DNA of 64,000 bases from JAJFJD01 sp965228695. GTDB taxonomy: Bacteria; Pseudomonadota; Alphaproteobacteria; UBA8366. The translations under genes were made by a program, and so were the position numbers. The DNA is taken from contig CBDDIB010000002.1 in assembly GCA_965228695.1 (NCBI GenBank), positions 496,001 to 560,000 of the forward strand, given 5' to 3'. Positions within the stretch are counted from its first letter, which is position 1. Each line of letters starts with the position of its first letter. Shown here piece by piece: positions 53,291-62,472 of the stretch. The notes beneath the pieces were generated by a model. It made no database searches and was not told where the DNA came from. It was given only the letters and a program-made list of their open reading frames with translations.

Positions 53291-54175
53291 ATGGAGCATG
53301 TGCGCTACATTGATCGCACCGCGGAAGACTATCGCCGCCAAGGCTACGATACGGAGTATAAATGGGCGCATCACACCGATGCGCCCTTCACCCCGCTGAC
53401 GAAACCCCTTTCGGAATGTACGGTGGGCCTGATCGGCACGAGCGAGGTCGCCGTTCGGTTCGATCCGGAGACCGAGAAAGACCCGATCGTCGAAGAGGAT
53501 TTTCGCGGCGTCTACGCAATCCCGGCGGAAGTTCCGACGGACCGCTTCTACAGCCGGACGTCGTCCTTCGACCGGAACGCGACGCATCTCGACGACGTCA
53601 ACGCCTACTACCCGGTCGACCGTATGCGGGAGGCCGTCGCGGACGGCGTCATCGGATCGATGCCCGGCCGGTTCTACGGCGCCTACAACAACTACAGCCA
53701 GCGCAAGGTGCTGACGCAGGAAGCGCCGAAAGCGCTCGAGATGTGCCGCGAAGACGGCGTCGACGCGCTGGTGATGGTGCCTTTGTGACCGGTTTGCCAT
53801 CAGACCGTGAGTCTGATCAGCCGATACATCGAAGAGCATGGCATTCCGACCGTCGTGATCGGGGCCGCGCGGGATATCGTCGAACACTGCGGCGTCGCCC
53901 GTTTCCTGTTCGTCGATTTTCCCTTGGGCAGCCCCTGCGGCGAACCCGGGAATGTAGACCAGCAGCGCGGCATTTTCCGGCAGGCGCTCGATCTGCTCGA
54001 AACCGCGCCGGGCCCGATGACCACACAGGAAGCCGGCTATACCTGGAGCAACGGCGACGCGTGGAAGCGCCTCGTCTTCACCGAGGAGCAGCCCTGGCAG
54101 GACGAAGAGACGAAAGCCAAATGGCTCGCCCGGAAGGAAGAGTACCGGCGTCTGAAAGAGGACGGGAAGGTCTGA
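53291..54175 (+). CDS. Selenoprotein of the GrdB-like (glycine/sarcosine/betaine reductase B) family, UGA read as selenocysteine
   Basis: One 294-residue protein split by an in-frame TGA at 53786-53788 (residue 166). Before it the frame ends ALVMVPL and after it continues PVCHQTVSLISRYIEEHG without a shift, giving VPL-U-PVCHQTV, the redox motif of the glycine/sarcosine/betaine reductase selenoprotein B-like family, where U or C followed by PxCxQT is typical. N-terminal PFTPLTKPLSECTVGLIGTS and later VVIGAARDIVEHCGV fit the same family. A hairpin right after TGA is a likely SECIS. ATG 53291 has AAAGGAGG six bases upstream. An annotation that stops at TGA would give a false 165-residue and a false 122-residue protein. 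The reaction is unknown; relatives in aerobes are not glycine reductases. Confidence 0.88.
53786..53817 (+). promoter_or_regulatory. UGA codon with bacterial SECIS-like hairpin
   Basis: Following the TGA (53786-53788) the sequence ATCAGAC, loop CGTGA, GTCTGAT (53799-53817) forms a perfect seven-base stem, extended by two more pairs below a small internal loop. The loop starts 17 bases after TGA and carries the GU needed by SelB. Distance and size match the bacterial SECIS pattern. Confidence 0.8.
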
Positions 54176-54435
54176 TGGCCGACAATCCGGCTGAGACGAC
54201 GAAAGAGGTCATCGTCTACACGTCGCCCTTCTGTGCGCCGTGCGAAGCGCTCAAGAAATTCCTGAGCGAGCGGAATGTCGAGTACAAAGTGCGCGACCTC
54301 ATGATGGAGGAAGCCGCCCAGGACCGGCTGGACGAGGCCGGTATCCGGTCGACGCCGGCGCTGGAGATCGACGGGCAGCTCTATGCGGGCGACGCGTTGA
54401 ACCCGCAGAGCGTGAAAGACCTGTTGAACCTATGA
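54175..54435 (+). CDS. Glutaredoxin-like CxxC protein coupled to the selenoprotein
   Basis: An 86-residue thioredoxin-fold protein. The active site is C20-AP-C23 in VYTSPFCAPCEALKK, and IRSTPALEIDG carries the cis-proline that glutaredoxins and thioredoxins place opposite it. ATG 54175 shares one base with the selenoprotein stop (TGATG), so the two are translationally coupled and probably made in step. The natural inference is that it reduces or is reduced by the selenoprotein. Its sequence is closest in style to NrdH/Grx-like redoxins. No signal peptide, so it is cytoplasmic. Confidence 0.87.
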   Translation: MADNPAETTKEVIVYTSPFCAPCEALKKFLSERNVEYKVRDLMMEEAAQDRLDEAGIRSTPALEIDGQLYAGDALNPQSVKDLLNL

Positions 54436-54482
54436 CTTTCCGGGCCGAACCGGCCATCATGTAACCGAACGATGGGAATGAG

Positions 54483-56729
54483 ATGAGCGGCGCAACGATT
54501 TACGAGGCACCCCGGCCAACGGCAAAACCCGGCGAGACGGTCGTGACAAGCACCTGCGGCCACAACTGCGGGGGCCGCTGCGTGGTCAACGCGCATGTCG
54601 TCGATGGTAAGATCGCGCGTATCTCGACGGATGCCCGCCGCTTCGACCCGGACCACCCGCCGCTGCCGGCCTGTGCGCGCGGCGTCGGCCAGATCGAGCG
54701 GGTCTATCATCCCGACCGTCTCAAATACCCAATGCGCCGCATCGGGCCGCGCGGCTCCGGCGAGTTCGAGCGGATTTCCTGGGACGAGGCGCTCGACACC
54801 GTCGCGCGCGAGATGCTGCGCGTGCGGGACCAGTACGGCAACGCGGCGATCCTCGACGGGTCGCGGTCCGGCAGCACGTCGAGCCTGCACGGCCGCAATG
54901 CGGCGAAACGCTTTCTCCACATGTTCGGCGGCTGCACGAATCTCTGGTCGAACATGTCCTGCGAGGCCGAGGTCTTCGCCATCCGCCATACCTTCGGCCA
55001 TGACGTGAACTACAAGGCGGCCGGGCGCGAACCGACGGATTACGTCAACTCGAAACTCATCCTCATGTGGGGATGGTCGCCCGGCGACGGTACCTTCGGC
55101 ACCGGGACGATGCCCTTCCTGAAATGGGCGAAGGAGAACGGCACCCGGATCATCTGCGTGGACCCGCGCCGCACGCGCACCAGCAAGCAGCTGACCGACG
55201 AGCATATCTTCATCCGGCCGTCCACCGACGCCGCCGCGCTGATCGCCATGACACAGGCGATCGTGGCCGAGGGCCTGCACGACGCCGACTTTTGCCGGCG
55301 CTACGTTCAGGGCTTCGACGAGGACACCCTGCCGCCGGAAGCGCCGGCCGGCAGTTCCTATCTTTCCTATCTGATGGGCGACGCCGACGGCCTGGTGAAG
55401 ACGCCGGAATGGGCCAGCCCGATCACCGGCATCCCGGCCGAAACGATCCGGCAACTCGCCATCGACTTCGCCACCAGCAAGCCCGCGGCGATCCACGGTG
55501 GCTACGCGCCGGGCCGAACCGCCTACGGCGAACAGTTCCACCGCGCCGCTTATGCGCTCGCCGCCGCGACCGGCAGCATCGGCACGCCGGGCGGCAATGC
55601 GGGACCCAGCAACGGGGCGACCGGCCGCGCCGGGATCAAGATGCTGCCCGCCGGCAAGAACCCCATCGATTCGGAAGTGGCGACGCCCTTCCTGGGCGAC
55701 CTGCTGCTGAAGGGCAAGGCGGGCGGCTTCCCGGCCGACATCAAGCTGATCTATTCGTCGGGCGGCGACCTGTTCAACCAAAGCTCCAACGCGACCAAGC
55801 TTGCCAAGGCATTGGACACTGTGGAGTTCATCGTCGGCCAGGATCATTTCCTGACTCCGACGACGCGCCACGCCGATATCGTTCTGCCCGCGACGACCTT
55901 CTGGGAACGTAACGACGTGCACACACCGTGGGCCGGCGCGGGGCATTACGGCATCTACATGCGGCAGGCGATCGAGCCGATGTACGAGTGCCGCAACGAC
56001 ATGGATATCTATGCGGACCTGGCGCAACGGGTCGGCATCAACGGCTACAGCCTGCAAACGGAGGAACAGTGGCTGCGGGAACTGACCGCGGACGTGGTCG
56101 ACGATTTCGACGCCTTTCGGGAAAATGGCGTGGTGCGCATGCCGAAGCCGGACGATGCGGTGGCCTTCGCCAAGCAAATCCGCGATCCGGAGAATCATAA
56201 ATTCGCGACGCCTTCCGGGAAAATCGAAATCTACTCCGGCTTCCTCGGGGAGAATCCCGACCCCTATGGACTGGGTGAGATTTCACCGATCCCGACCTGG
56301 GTGCCGCATGCGGACCTACCGGACGACGCGGCCTACCCGCTGCGCCTGTGCAGCCCGAAGTCGCGGGCGCGCACGCACTCCATCCACGGGAACCAACCGA
56401 AACTCGCCAAGGTCGATCCGGACGATGTGTGGATTCACCCGGCGGACGCAGAGGCACGCGGCATTGCGCAGGGCGACCGGGTGCGCGTGTTCAACGAGGT
56501 CGGCGCCACAACGCTGGCGGCGCGCGTCACCGAGGACGTGGCCCTCGGCGTCGTGTCGATCAACGAAGGCGCCTGGTTCTCGCCGGATGCCGACGGGACC
56601 GACACGTCAGGCTGCGCCAATGCGGTGACGGCCGACACCGCCGCGCCGAGCGGTGCGATGACCTACAACACAAACTTCGTGGAGATCGCCGCCGCCGACC
56701 GGGCGTCAGACGGCGCCTTTGCCGCGTAA
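54483..56729 (+). CDS. Molybdopterin oxidoreductase, DMSO-reductase family
   Basis: A 748-residue molybdoenzyme. Cluster ligands Cys25, Cys29, Cys33 and Cys64 (TCGHNCGGRCVV and PACARG) bind a [4Fe-4S] cluster. The probable molybdenum ligand is Ser159 in the NMSCEAEV segment, aligned to the serine of DmsA. LMWGWSPGDGTFGTG and TPSGKIEIYSG with NEGAWFSPDADG fit the family's later domains. There is no twin-arginine signal, so it is cytoplasmic, and no electron-transfer or membrane subunit is adjacent. It follows the redoxin gene by 47 bases, suggesting a three-gene operon. It may accept electrons from the redoxin or selenoprotein; substrate unknown. Confidence 0.9.
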   Translation: MSGATIYEAPRPTAKPGETVVTSTCGHNCGGRCVVNAHVVDGKIARISTDARRFDPDHPPLPACARGVGQIERVYHPDRLKYPMRRIGPRGSGEFERISWDEALDTVAREMLRVRDQYGNAAILDGSRSGSTSSLHGRNAAKRFLHMFGGCTNLWSNMSCEAEVFAIRHTFGHDVNYKAAGREPTDYVNSKLILMWGWSPGDGTFGTGTMPFLKWAKENGTRIICVDPRRTRTSKQLTDEHIFIRPSTDAAALIAMTQAIVAEGLHDADFCRRYVQGFDEDTLPPEAPAGSSYLSYLMGDADGLVKTPEWASPITGIPAETIRQLAIDFATSKPAAIHGGYAPGRTAYGEQFHRAAYALAAATGSIGTPGGNAGPSNGATGRAGIKMLPAGKNPIDSEVATPFLGDLLLKGKAGGFPADIKLIYSSGGDLFNQSSNATKLAKALDTVEFIVGQDHFLTPTTRHADIVLPATTFWERNDVHTPWAGAGHYGIYMRQAIEPMYECRNDMDIYADLAQRVGINGYSLQTEEQWLRELTADVVDDFDAFRENGVVRMPKPDDAVAFAKQIRDPENHKFATPSGKIEIYSGFLGENPDPYGLGEISPIPTWVPHADLPDDAAYPLRLCSPKSRARTHSIHGNQPKLAKVDPDDVWIHPADAEARGIAQGDRVRVFNEVGATTLAARVTEDVALGVVSINEGAWFSPDADGTDTSGCANAVTADTAAPSGAMTYNTNFVEIAAADRASDGAFAA

Positions 56730-57929
56730 CGTCTTAACCGCCTCGGGCGACAGACCAAGCCAATCGCCGAGGACGGTTTCGGTATGCTCGCCCAGTAACG
56801 GCGCGGCCTCGACCGTGACCGCATTGCCGGACATCTTGACCGGCCATCCCAGCAGCTTCATGCGGCCGCGCACGGGGTGTTCGACCCATTGGAAGATGCC
56901 GCGTCTCTCGAAGTCGGGGTCGTCGGCGAGTTCCTTCAGGTCGAAGACGGCGCCCGCCGGTATACCGGCCCGGCCCATTTCTTCCATGGCCTCTACCTTG
57001 GTGCGCTCGGTCGTCCACGGGACGAGCATCGCCTCGATCTCCTCTTTTAGCGCGAAGCGGCCCGACGCCGTCTCATAGCGATCGTCGCCGATCAAGTCGG
57101 ACCGGCCGACCAGCTCCAACAGCCGGTGCCAATGCCGGTTATCGCCGCGGCTGACGAAGATGTAGACGTAGTCGTTGAGCCCGCCCGGCGCGCAGGGGAA
57201 GACGCCCATGGGCGCATTCCCGCCGGTGAGAATCCCTTCGGCCGCACGGCCGGGCGCCTGGCCCTTCGAGATAACGTCGGAAAAGGCGAAGCGCGCGTAA
57301 TGCATCATCGCATCCTGCATCGCGACGGTGAGGCGTTGTCCTTCCCCGGTCGCGAGCTTCTGGTAGAGCGCGCCCAGAATGCTGATCGCCAATAGCATCC
57401 CCGTCCCGGTATCCGCCAGATTCGGTCCCGGTTTGATCGGCTTTCCGTCCGCCTCGCCGGTGATCGACATGATACCGCCGGTCGCCTGGCCGATCATGTC
57501 GAAAGCGAGAAAGTCTTCGTAGGGGCTGCCTTCCGCGAACCCCTTGAGCTGCGCGTAGATGACCGACGGATTGACCGCGCGGATATCCTCGTAACCCAGA
57601 CCGAAACGGTCGAGCACGCCCGGCCCGAAATTCTCCACCACCACATCGGCCTTGGCGGCGAGGTCCTTCACCACCTGCCGTCCCTCCGGTGTCTTGAGGT
57701 TGCAGGTGACGCTTTGTTTGTTCGCGTTATAGAGAATGAAGAAGGGCGAATCGGTTTCGCCATCTTCGGACGCCGCGCGGCGAAGCTGGTCGCCGCCGTC
57801 CGGGTTCTCCACCTTGACGACTTCCGCGCCGAGCCAGGCGAGCGCCTCGGTGCACGCCGGTCCCGCCTCGAATTGCGTGAGGTCCAGGACCCTCACGCCC
57901 GCCAGCGCGGTTTGCGATTTCTCTGTCAC
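56706..57929 (-). CDS. CaiB/BaiF CoA-transferase, formyl-CoA-transferase-like
   Basis: A 407-residue class III CoA-transferase. VRVLDLTQFEAGPACTEALAWLGAEVVKVENP, here its hallmark opening VLDLTQFEAGP, then VVENFGPGVLDRFGL and the catalytic D144 in LAFDMIGQATGG are close to the formyl-CoA:oxalate CoA-transferase (Frc) pattern. Its 3' end overlaps the end of the molybdoenzyme gene by 24 bases on the opposite strand, so the two genes share their termination region. Substrate cannot be fixed, and no oxalyl-CoA decarboxylase is in view. A second family member lies at 18254-19486. Confidence 0.9.
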   Translation of the reverse strand: MTEKSQTALAGVRVLDLTQFEAGPACTEALAWLGAEVVKVENPDGGDQLRRAASEDGETDSPFFILYNANKQSVTCNLKTPEGRQVVKDLAAKADVVVENFGPGVLDRFGLGYEDIRAVNPSVIYAQLKGFAEGSPYEDFLAFDMIGQATGGIMSITGEADGKPIKPGPNLADTGTGMLLAISILGALYQKLATGEGQRLTVAMQDAMMHYARFAFSDVISKGQAPGRAAEGILTGGNAPMGVFPCAPGGLNDYVYIFVSRGDNRHWHRLLELVGRSDLIGDDRYETASGRFALKEEIEAMLVPWTTERTKVEAMEEMGRAGIPAGAVFDLKELADDPDFERRGIFQWVEHPVRGRMKLLGWPVKMSGNAVTVEAAPLLGEHTETVLGDWLGLSPEAVKTLRGKGAV

Positions 57930-58062
57930 GCCGTCTTCCCCATCTGCACCCGGAGTGGCCCAGGATCACCGCACAGTATTGGATCGGCCGCGCAATGGCC
58001 AAACGCGAACAACGGGAGTAGCCTCGCCGAATGCGAAATTCGTCCTGCGGCATGTCCGCCCG

Positions 58063-59274
58063 ATGACCGCCCGGTCGCCGGCCCTGATTACATTTTCCCT
58101 GTCCTTCGGCTTGATGCTCGGCCAGTTGGCGATCATGGCGGTTCCGGCACTTTCCGTGGACTTGGCGGCGCTGTGGCAACTCGATGCATCGGACTTGGGC
58201 TGGCTGGGCGGCATCTATTTTGCGGGGTACGCCGTCGCATTGCCCTTTCTGGCGGGGGCCGCGAACCGGATGGACGGACGGATCGTCTATGCGGCATCGG
58301 CGCTGACCAACGCGATCGCCTGCCTGTGCGTACCGTATTTCGGTGACGGATTCTGGGGACTCCTGGTCCTGCGCTTCGCCGCCGGCATCGGGTTCGCCGG
58401 CGTGCATATCATCGGCATGAAGCTGCTGGCCGACCGTTTGTCGGGCAACGCGCAGGCGCGCGCGAGCGCGGTCTACACGACGGCTTTTGCCATCGGCAGC
58501 GGATGCTCCTTCCTGATCGCCGGCCTGCTTTCCGGCACCGGCGGTTGGCAAGCCCCGTTCCTGGCGGCCGGACTAGGGTCGCTGTTTTCGGTCGGCGTCA
58601 TATTTCTCATCGGGCGGCCGCTGGCGGAAAACGAGCGCAGGTCCACCCGGCTGTTCCCGGATTTTGCGGCCGCGCTGCGCGACCCTGAAATCCGGCGCTA
58701 TGTCATCGCCTATGGCGGCAACATCTGGGAGGTGTTCGCGACGCGCGTCTGGTTCGTGCCGGTTCTGACCTTCAGCGCGGCCTATAACGGCGTGAGTGGC
58801 GGCACCTGGAATCCGACGATCATTGCCGGGCTCTCGGTCTTCGTCTCCGTGCCGATGAACCTGGTGATCGCCGAACTGGCAATCCGGTTTGGCCGCAAGG
58901 CGGTGATCCTTGCGGTATCGCTCGCCTCCATCCTCGTCTGCGGCCTCCTCGGATGGCAGGCCGCCGGCCCGTATCTGCTCGTGCTGTTGTTGCTGCTGAT
59001 CCACGGCATCACCAGTTTCGGCGATGTCGGCGCGATCGCCGGCGGCATGGTAGCCGTGGCGACCGGTGAAAAGCGCGCCGCGGCCCTCACGCTTTTCGGC
59101 CTGGTCGGGTTCGCCTTCGGATTCCTGGGATCGATCGCCGTGGGCCTGGCCATCGACCTGGCCGGCGGCCGCGGCGAGCCCGGCGCCTGGTTCTGGGCTT
59201 TCGCGGTGATGGCGATCGGGTCGGTCATTTCCGGCGCGGCGATGACGTGGAATCCGCGAACCCGCCTTCGATGA
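58063..59274 (+). CDS. Major facilitator superfamily transporter
   Basis: A 403-residue MFS transporter with about twelve helices, beginning with a helix at about 6-30 (ALITFSLSFGLMLGQLAIMAVPAL). It has the MFS signature between helices 2-3 as AGAANRMDGRIVYA, and RFAAGIGFAGVHI after helix 3. ATG 58063 was chosen because upstream in-frame codons are antisense to the CoA-transferase. It is divergent from that gene (133-base gap), so it could import the acid used by the transferase, an inference from placement only. It ends 12 bases before the dehydrogenase stop on the other strand. Confidence 0.88.
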   Translation: MTARSPALITFSLSFGLMLGQLAIMAVPALSVDLAALWQLDASDLGWLGGIYFAGYAVALPFLAGAANRMDGRIVYAASALTNAIACLCVPYFGDGFWGLLVLRFAAGIGFAGVHIIGMKLLADRLSGNAQARASAVYTTAFAIGSGCSFLIAGLLSGTGGWQAPFLAAGLGSLFSVGVIFLIGRPLAENERRSTRLFPDFAAALRDPEIRRYVIAYGGNIWEVFATRVWFVPVLTFSAAYNGVSGGTWNPTIIAGLSVFVSVPMNLVIAELAIRFGRKAVILAVSLASILVCGLLGWQAAGPYLLVLLLLLIHGITSFGDVGAIAGGMVAVATGEKRAAALTLFGLVGFAFGFLGSIAVGLAIDLAGGRGEPGAWFWAFAVMAIGSVISGAAMTWNPRTRLR

Positions 59275-59286
59275 CCGCGACCGGAC

Positions 59287-60183
59287 TTATTCCGCCACCG
59301 CCTTGTCGATGCCGGCCTTGGCGCAAACTTCGATCGTCTGGCGAAGGGTGCGATCCTTGTCCACGGTGTCCCGCCGCTCCGACGAGAAGGGGGATTTTTC
59401 GAGCAGCCGGTAAAGATCGGCCGCCCCCCGGTGGAAATCGGGGGGCATGTCGCAGGCCGCCATCGTATCGGCGATTTCCAGCATTTCACCGATATACCGG
59501 CCGGACACCGCCGGCAAGGCCGAGGTCATGTTTTCCATGCGCTGATACAACGCCGTCTGGCTCGATTGCAGCTCGCCGAACAACTCGTCGCCGACGCCCA
59601 GCCGCTCCGCCGCGATGAGCATCGCCGCGTGCAGGGCGCTGGTGCCTTTCGTGATCCCGGCATAGGCCATCTTGACCGCCGATCCCCGGCCGACCTCGGG
59701 GCCGCACTGGTGAACGACGATGCCCTTGCCGTCGAATACGCTCATGGCGGGCGCGCCCGGCCCGCTGACGTAGAACCGCGTCGGTTTGGATTTGCCGGGC
59801 GGGTTTCCGATGATGCCGCCGTCGACATAGTCGGCCCCGGCATCGGCGATGACCTGCCCGATCCGTTTCGTGGTTTCGGGCGCAATGGCGTTGCAATCGG
59901 CGTAGGGCGGCGTCTTGCCGGTCTCCCGCATAGCCGCGGCAACCGCATCGGCCTGCGCCGCCGCGGAGGCAGGCGGCAGGATGGACAGCACGATATCGGC
60001 GGCCGCGATCACATCGGCCAAGGAACCGCCGTCTTGAAAGCCCGAGGCGATAGCCCGCTCGCGGGTCGGTTCGCTGCGGCCTTCCAGGGTCGAGATGACG
60101 GTGAACCCGCCATCGGCAAAGGCCTTGCCGACGCCCGCGCCCATTTCGCCGGGGCTGAGTATGGCGACTGTTCTGATGGTCAT
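59287..60183 (-). CDS. NAD(P)-dependent beta-hydroxyacid dehydrogenase-like protein with DUF1932
   Basis: A 298-residue dehydrogenase. ILSPGEMGAGVGKAF (9-23) is the nucleotide-binding GxGxxG segment in the GEMGAG form of the 6-phosphogluconate/3-hydroxyisobutyrate dehydrogenase family, with YADCNAIAPET and SAVKMAYAGITKG as the central motifs. The C-terminal part (RMENMTSALPAVSGRYIGEM) is the DUF1932 type. ATG 60183 has AAGGAGG eight bases upstream. It probably oxidises a small hydroxy acid; substrate unknown. It is convergent with the MFS gene. Confidence 0.87.
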   Translation of the reverse strand: MTIRTVAILSPGEMGAGVGKAFADGGFTVISTLEGRSEPTRERAIASGFQDGGSLADVIAAADIVLSILPPASAAAQADAVAAAMRETGKTPPYADCNAIAPETTKRIGQVIADAGADYVDGGIIGNPPGKSKPTRFYVSGPGAPAMSVFDGKGIVVHQCGPEVGRGSAVKMAYAGITKGTSALHAAMLIAAERLGVGDELFGELQSSQTALYQRMENMTSALPAVSGRYIGEMLEIADTMAACDMPPDFHRGAADLYRLLEKSPFSSERRDTVDKDRTLRQTIEVCAKAGIDKAVAE

Positions 60184-60397
60184 TGAGAAATCCTCCTTGC
60201 GGATGCGGACGTGCCGGGATCGAGAGATTGCGATTCCGGGATTCCCTGAACCATAACGCATTGTCCGCAACGGCGCGCAAGGACCGTCAGCGGTGCGGGC
60301 AATGCTGGCGACATCGTCGCAGACGAAAAAACCGGGAGGCGTCGACGAGACGTTGCGGGCAACGGGATTGCTGGGAGACGGCGATACGCTCTGAGCC

Positions 60398-61036
60398 TCA
60401 GCGGATCGGGAACAGCACGCTCTTGGTATCTTTCCCGATCGCCGAAATGATCGGCCCGATGATGGACCGCGCGATCCGATCACGGTCATCGTCGAGAAGC
60501 GGCAAGGCCAGGTCGGCTTCCCAGACGATGCGGCTCGTCTCGCGCTCGCGCAGATCCACCGTGATATCCAGGCGATCGTGGTCCCGGTTGCTGATACGGG
60601 AAAAGGCACGCGATGGCCGCAGCGGCCGGTCCCCGAACATCGAGGGCGGAATACGGCCCGGCCCCGTCAATACCGAATCGTCGGGAAAGCTGAGTTCCTC
60701 CCGATCCCGCGGAAAGCGCCGCCGCCGCTGTTCTTCCAACTCCCGGAGCCGCACCTCGCGCCACGCCACGTTCGTGCCGAAAGTGAACACCAACGGCGCA
60801 TCGTCCGACACCGCATACCCCGCCTTCTGCAGCGCCGCGAGAAATTGCCGGCGAAACGCCAGGTTGGCTTCCGTATCGTCGTAAATCACCACGCCGAAGA
60901 CTTTCTTGGCGGGCAAAGCCTGTAACACCGAACTGGACATTTCACCCGTCCACTCGGCGCTTTCCGTTACGGTCGTCCACTGCGCCGTGAAAAACCCGGC
61001 GAGAAGGGCAAGCGCGATGGCTGCATTAGTCCTCAT
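60398..61036 (-). CDS. Exported protein of unknown function
   Basis: A 212-residue protein with a signal peptide (NAAIALALLAGFFTAQW, cleavage near VTESAEW). The mature part begins with a serine-rich section, then KVFGVVIYDDTEANLAFRRQ, a likely alpha/beta start, and a charged stretch (EEQRRRRFPRDREEL). It ends with IARSIIGPIISAIGK. No family was recognised. ATG 61036 was chosen because it starts a clean signal peptide with AAAGG upstream; the frame is open ten codons further. The 214 bases downstream to the dehydrogenase carry no clear gene. Confidence 0.65.
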   Translation of the reverse strand: MRTNAAIALALLAGFFTAQWTTVTESAEWTGEMSSSVLQALPAKKVFGVVIYDDTEANLAFRRQFLAALQKAGYAVSDDAPLVFTFGTNVAWREVRLRELEEQRRRRFPRDREELSFPDDSVLTGPGRIPPSMFGDRPLRPSRAFSRISNRDHDRLDITVDLRERETSRIVWEADLALPLLDDDRDRIARSIIGPIISAIGKDTKSVLFPIR

Positions 61037-61177
61037 GCCCGAGCCTTTACGTCGTTTCCGCACCATCTGTCCACTTCATACCGGCAGCCGGGTCAGGGCG
61101 ATGACATGAATCAACAAGAGCCGCCGCCCCGGTTTCCGGCGGATTGAGGTCCGGCGCGGCGCGCCAGACGACACACA

Positions 61178-62176
61178 TCAAGGTTCACAGCCGCAGACCG
61201 CACCCACCGACCGTCCGGTGCTGTCGTGGACCGTCTGGTTGAACAATGGCTCCAATGCCCGCTGCGCATCCGCCGTCAATAGTTTCAGGTGCCGAAGCAG
61301 ATTAAGCAACGCGACGACGCGCGCGCGGGGATTGCCGTCGGCGATCTTGAGCGCCACGCCCAACCCTTGCCCGGGAATGATCGCGGCCAGAAATCCCTCG
61401 GCGCCGGTTTTCATGATTACCTCGCCGTCGGTCGCGCGCGCGATCAGCGGCGTCGGCTCGCCGGTGCCGGACATGTATTCGGGATAGGCCCGCACGGCGT
61501 CCTGAATTGTTTCGATCGCGGCTTTGCGCGCCGGCGACGCGACCGATGCCGCCGCAAATCGGGCCATAACCGCCGCCATATCCGCAATCGACATGGCGGG
61601 GGCCGGCAGCGTGCACCCGTCGACGCCTATCGGCAAAGACGTGGCGTCGCGGCCGAGAAACTCCGAGAGAACATCCAGATACAAGGTCTGCGTGGGATGC
61701 GACGGCGCGTTATATCCTTCGACCGGCCATCCCATATGCCGCGCGACGGTCAGGAAACCGCAATGCTTTCCCGAACAGTTGTGATACCGCCGGGACCTGT
61801 CCCCGCCGGCGCGAATGATGGCGTGGGCCCGCTCCGGGTCCCGCGGCAGGTCCGGGCCGCAGGCAAGCGCCGCTTCGGTAAGGCCCAGCTGCGCCAGCCA
61901 CTCCATGACAAGGTCGACATGAAAGTCCTCGGCGCGATGCGACGCGCAGGCCAAGGCGATTTGGCGTTGGGTCAGACCGAGTTTCGCCGCCGCGCCCGTC
62001 TCGACGAGGGCGATCGATTGGACCGGCTTCAACGACGACCGGGGAAAGGTGACGATCGACGGGTCACCCCAGCCATGCACGATCTCGCCGGCCGCGTTGG
62101 CGACGGCCGCGGCCCCAAAATGCACGCTTTCGACGACCGGTCCGCGCCACACCTCGGCTAATTTCGCGAATTGCAT
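61178..62176 (-). CDS. L-asparaginase, rhizobial (ReAV/AnsA) type
   Basis: A 332-residue asparaginase of the Rhizobium etli type II family, structurally unrelated to E. coli AnsB. The conserved PRSSLKP (catalytic Ser-x2-Lys), CASHRAEDFHVD, YHNCSGKHCGFL and IGVDGCTLPA segments are present. In ReAV the cysteine and lysine of NCSGK and the cysteine of VDGC bind zinc, and all three are kept here. The enzyme hydrolyses asparagine to aspartate and ammonia and is cytoplasmic. It stands alone, with a 296-base gap on its 5' side in which I see no confident gene. Confidence 0.9.
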   Translation of the reverse strand: MQFAKLAEVWRGPVVESVHFGAAAVANAAGEIVHGWGDPSIVTFPRSSLKPVQSIALVETGAAAKLGLTQRQIALACASHRAEDFHVDLVMEWLAQLGLTEAALACGPDLPRDPERAHAIIRAGGDRSRRYHNCSGKHCGFLTVARHMGWPVEGYNAPSHPTQTLYLDVLSEFLGRDATSLPIGVDGCTLPAPAMSIADMAAVMARFAAASVASPARKAAIETIQDAVRAYPEYMSGTGEPTPLIARATDGEVIMKTGAEGFLAAIIPGQGLGVALKIADGNPRARVVALLNLLRHLKLLTADAQRALEPLFNQTVHDSTGRSVGAVCGCEP

Positions 62177-62472
62177 ATCTCGATCTCATAATTGCCTGGA
62201 AGGCGATAGACTAATGGAGGAACAGCCCGGTCGACGAAGGCGAATTTCATATAACCGTTTTCGAAAGAGGCAATTTCAGCCGGCCGGCCAATCTATTGCG
62301 GATATTGCGCAAGTCGAGCGTCCCGATGCGCAATCTTGTCTGGAGTGTATCAGTCCGGCGCGCTGGCTGCGACCCGCCAGCAAGACCGGAAGGGCGCCAA
62401 CGATGTTGTCGATCACCGAGACCGGACATGGCGAACGGCATCCGCCATCGCGGTGTGACGCCGTGCCACGAC

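Noticed and set aside
53807..54175. A separate 122-residue protein after the TGA
   Set aside because: It has no ribosome site, starts inside the SECIS-like hairpin, and continues the same frame and family as the sequence before the TGA.
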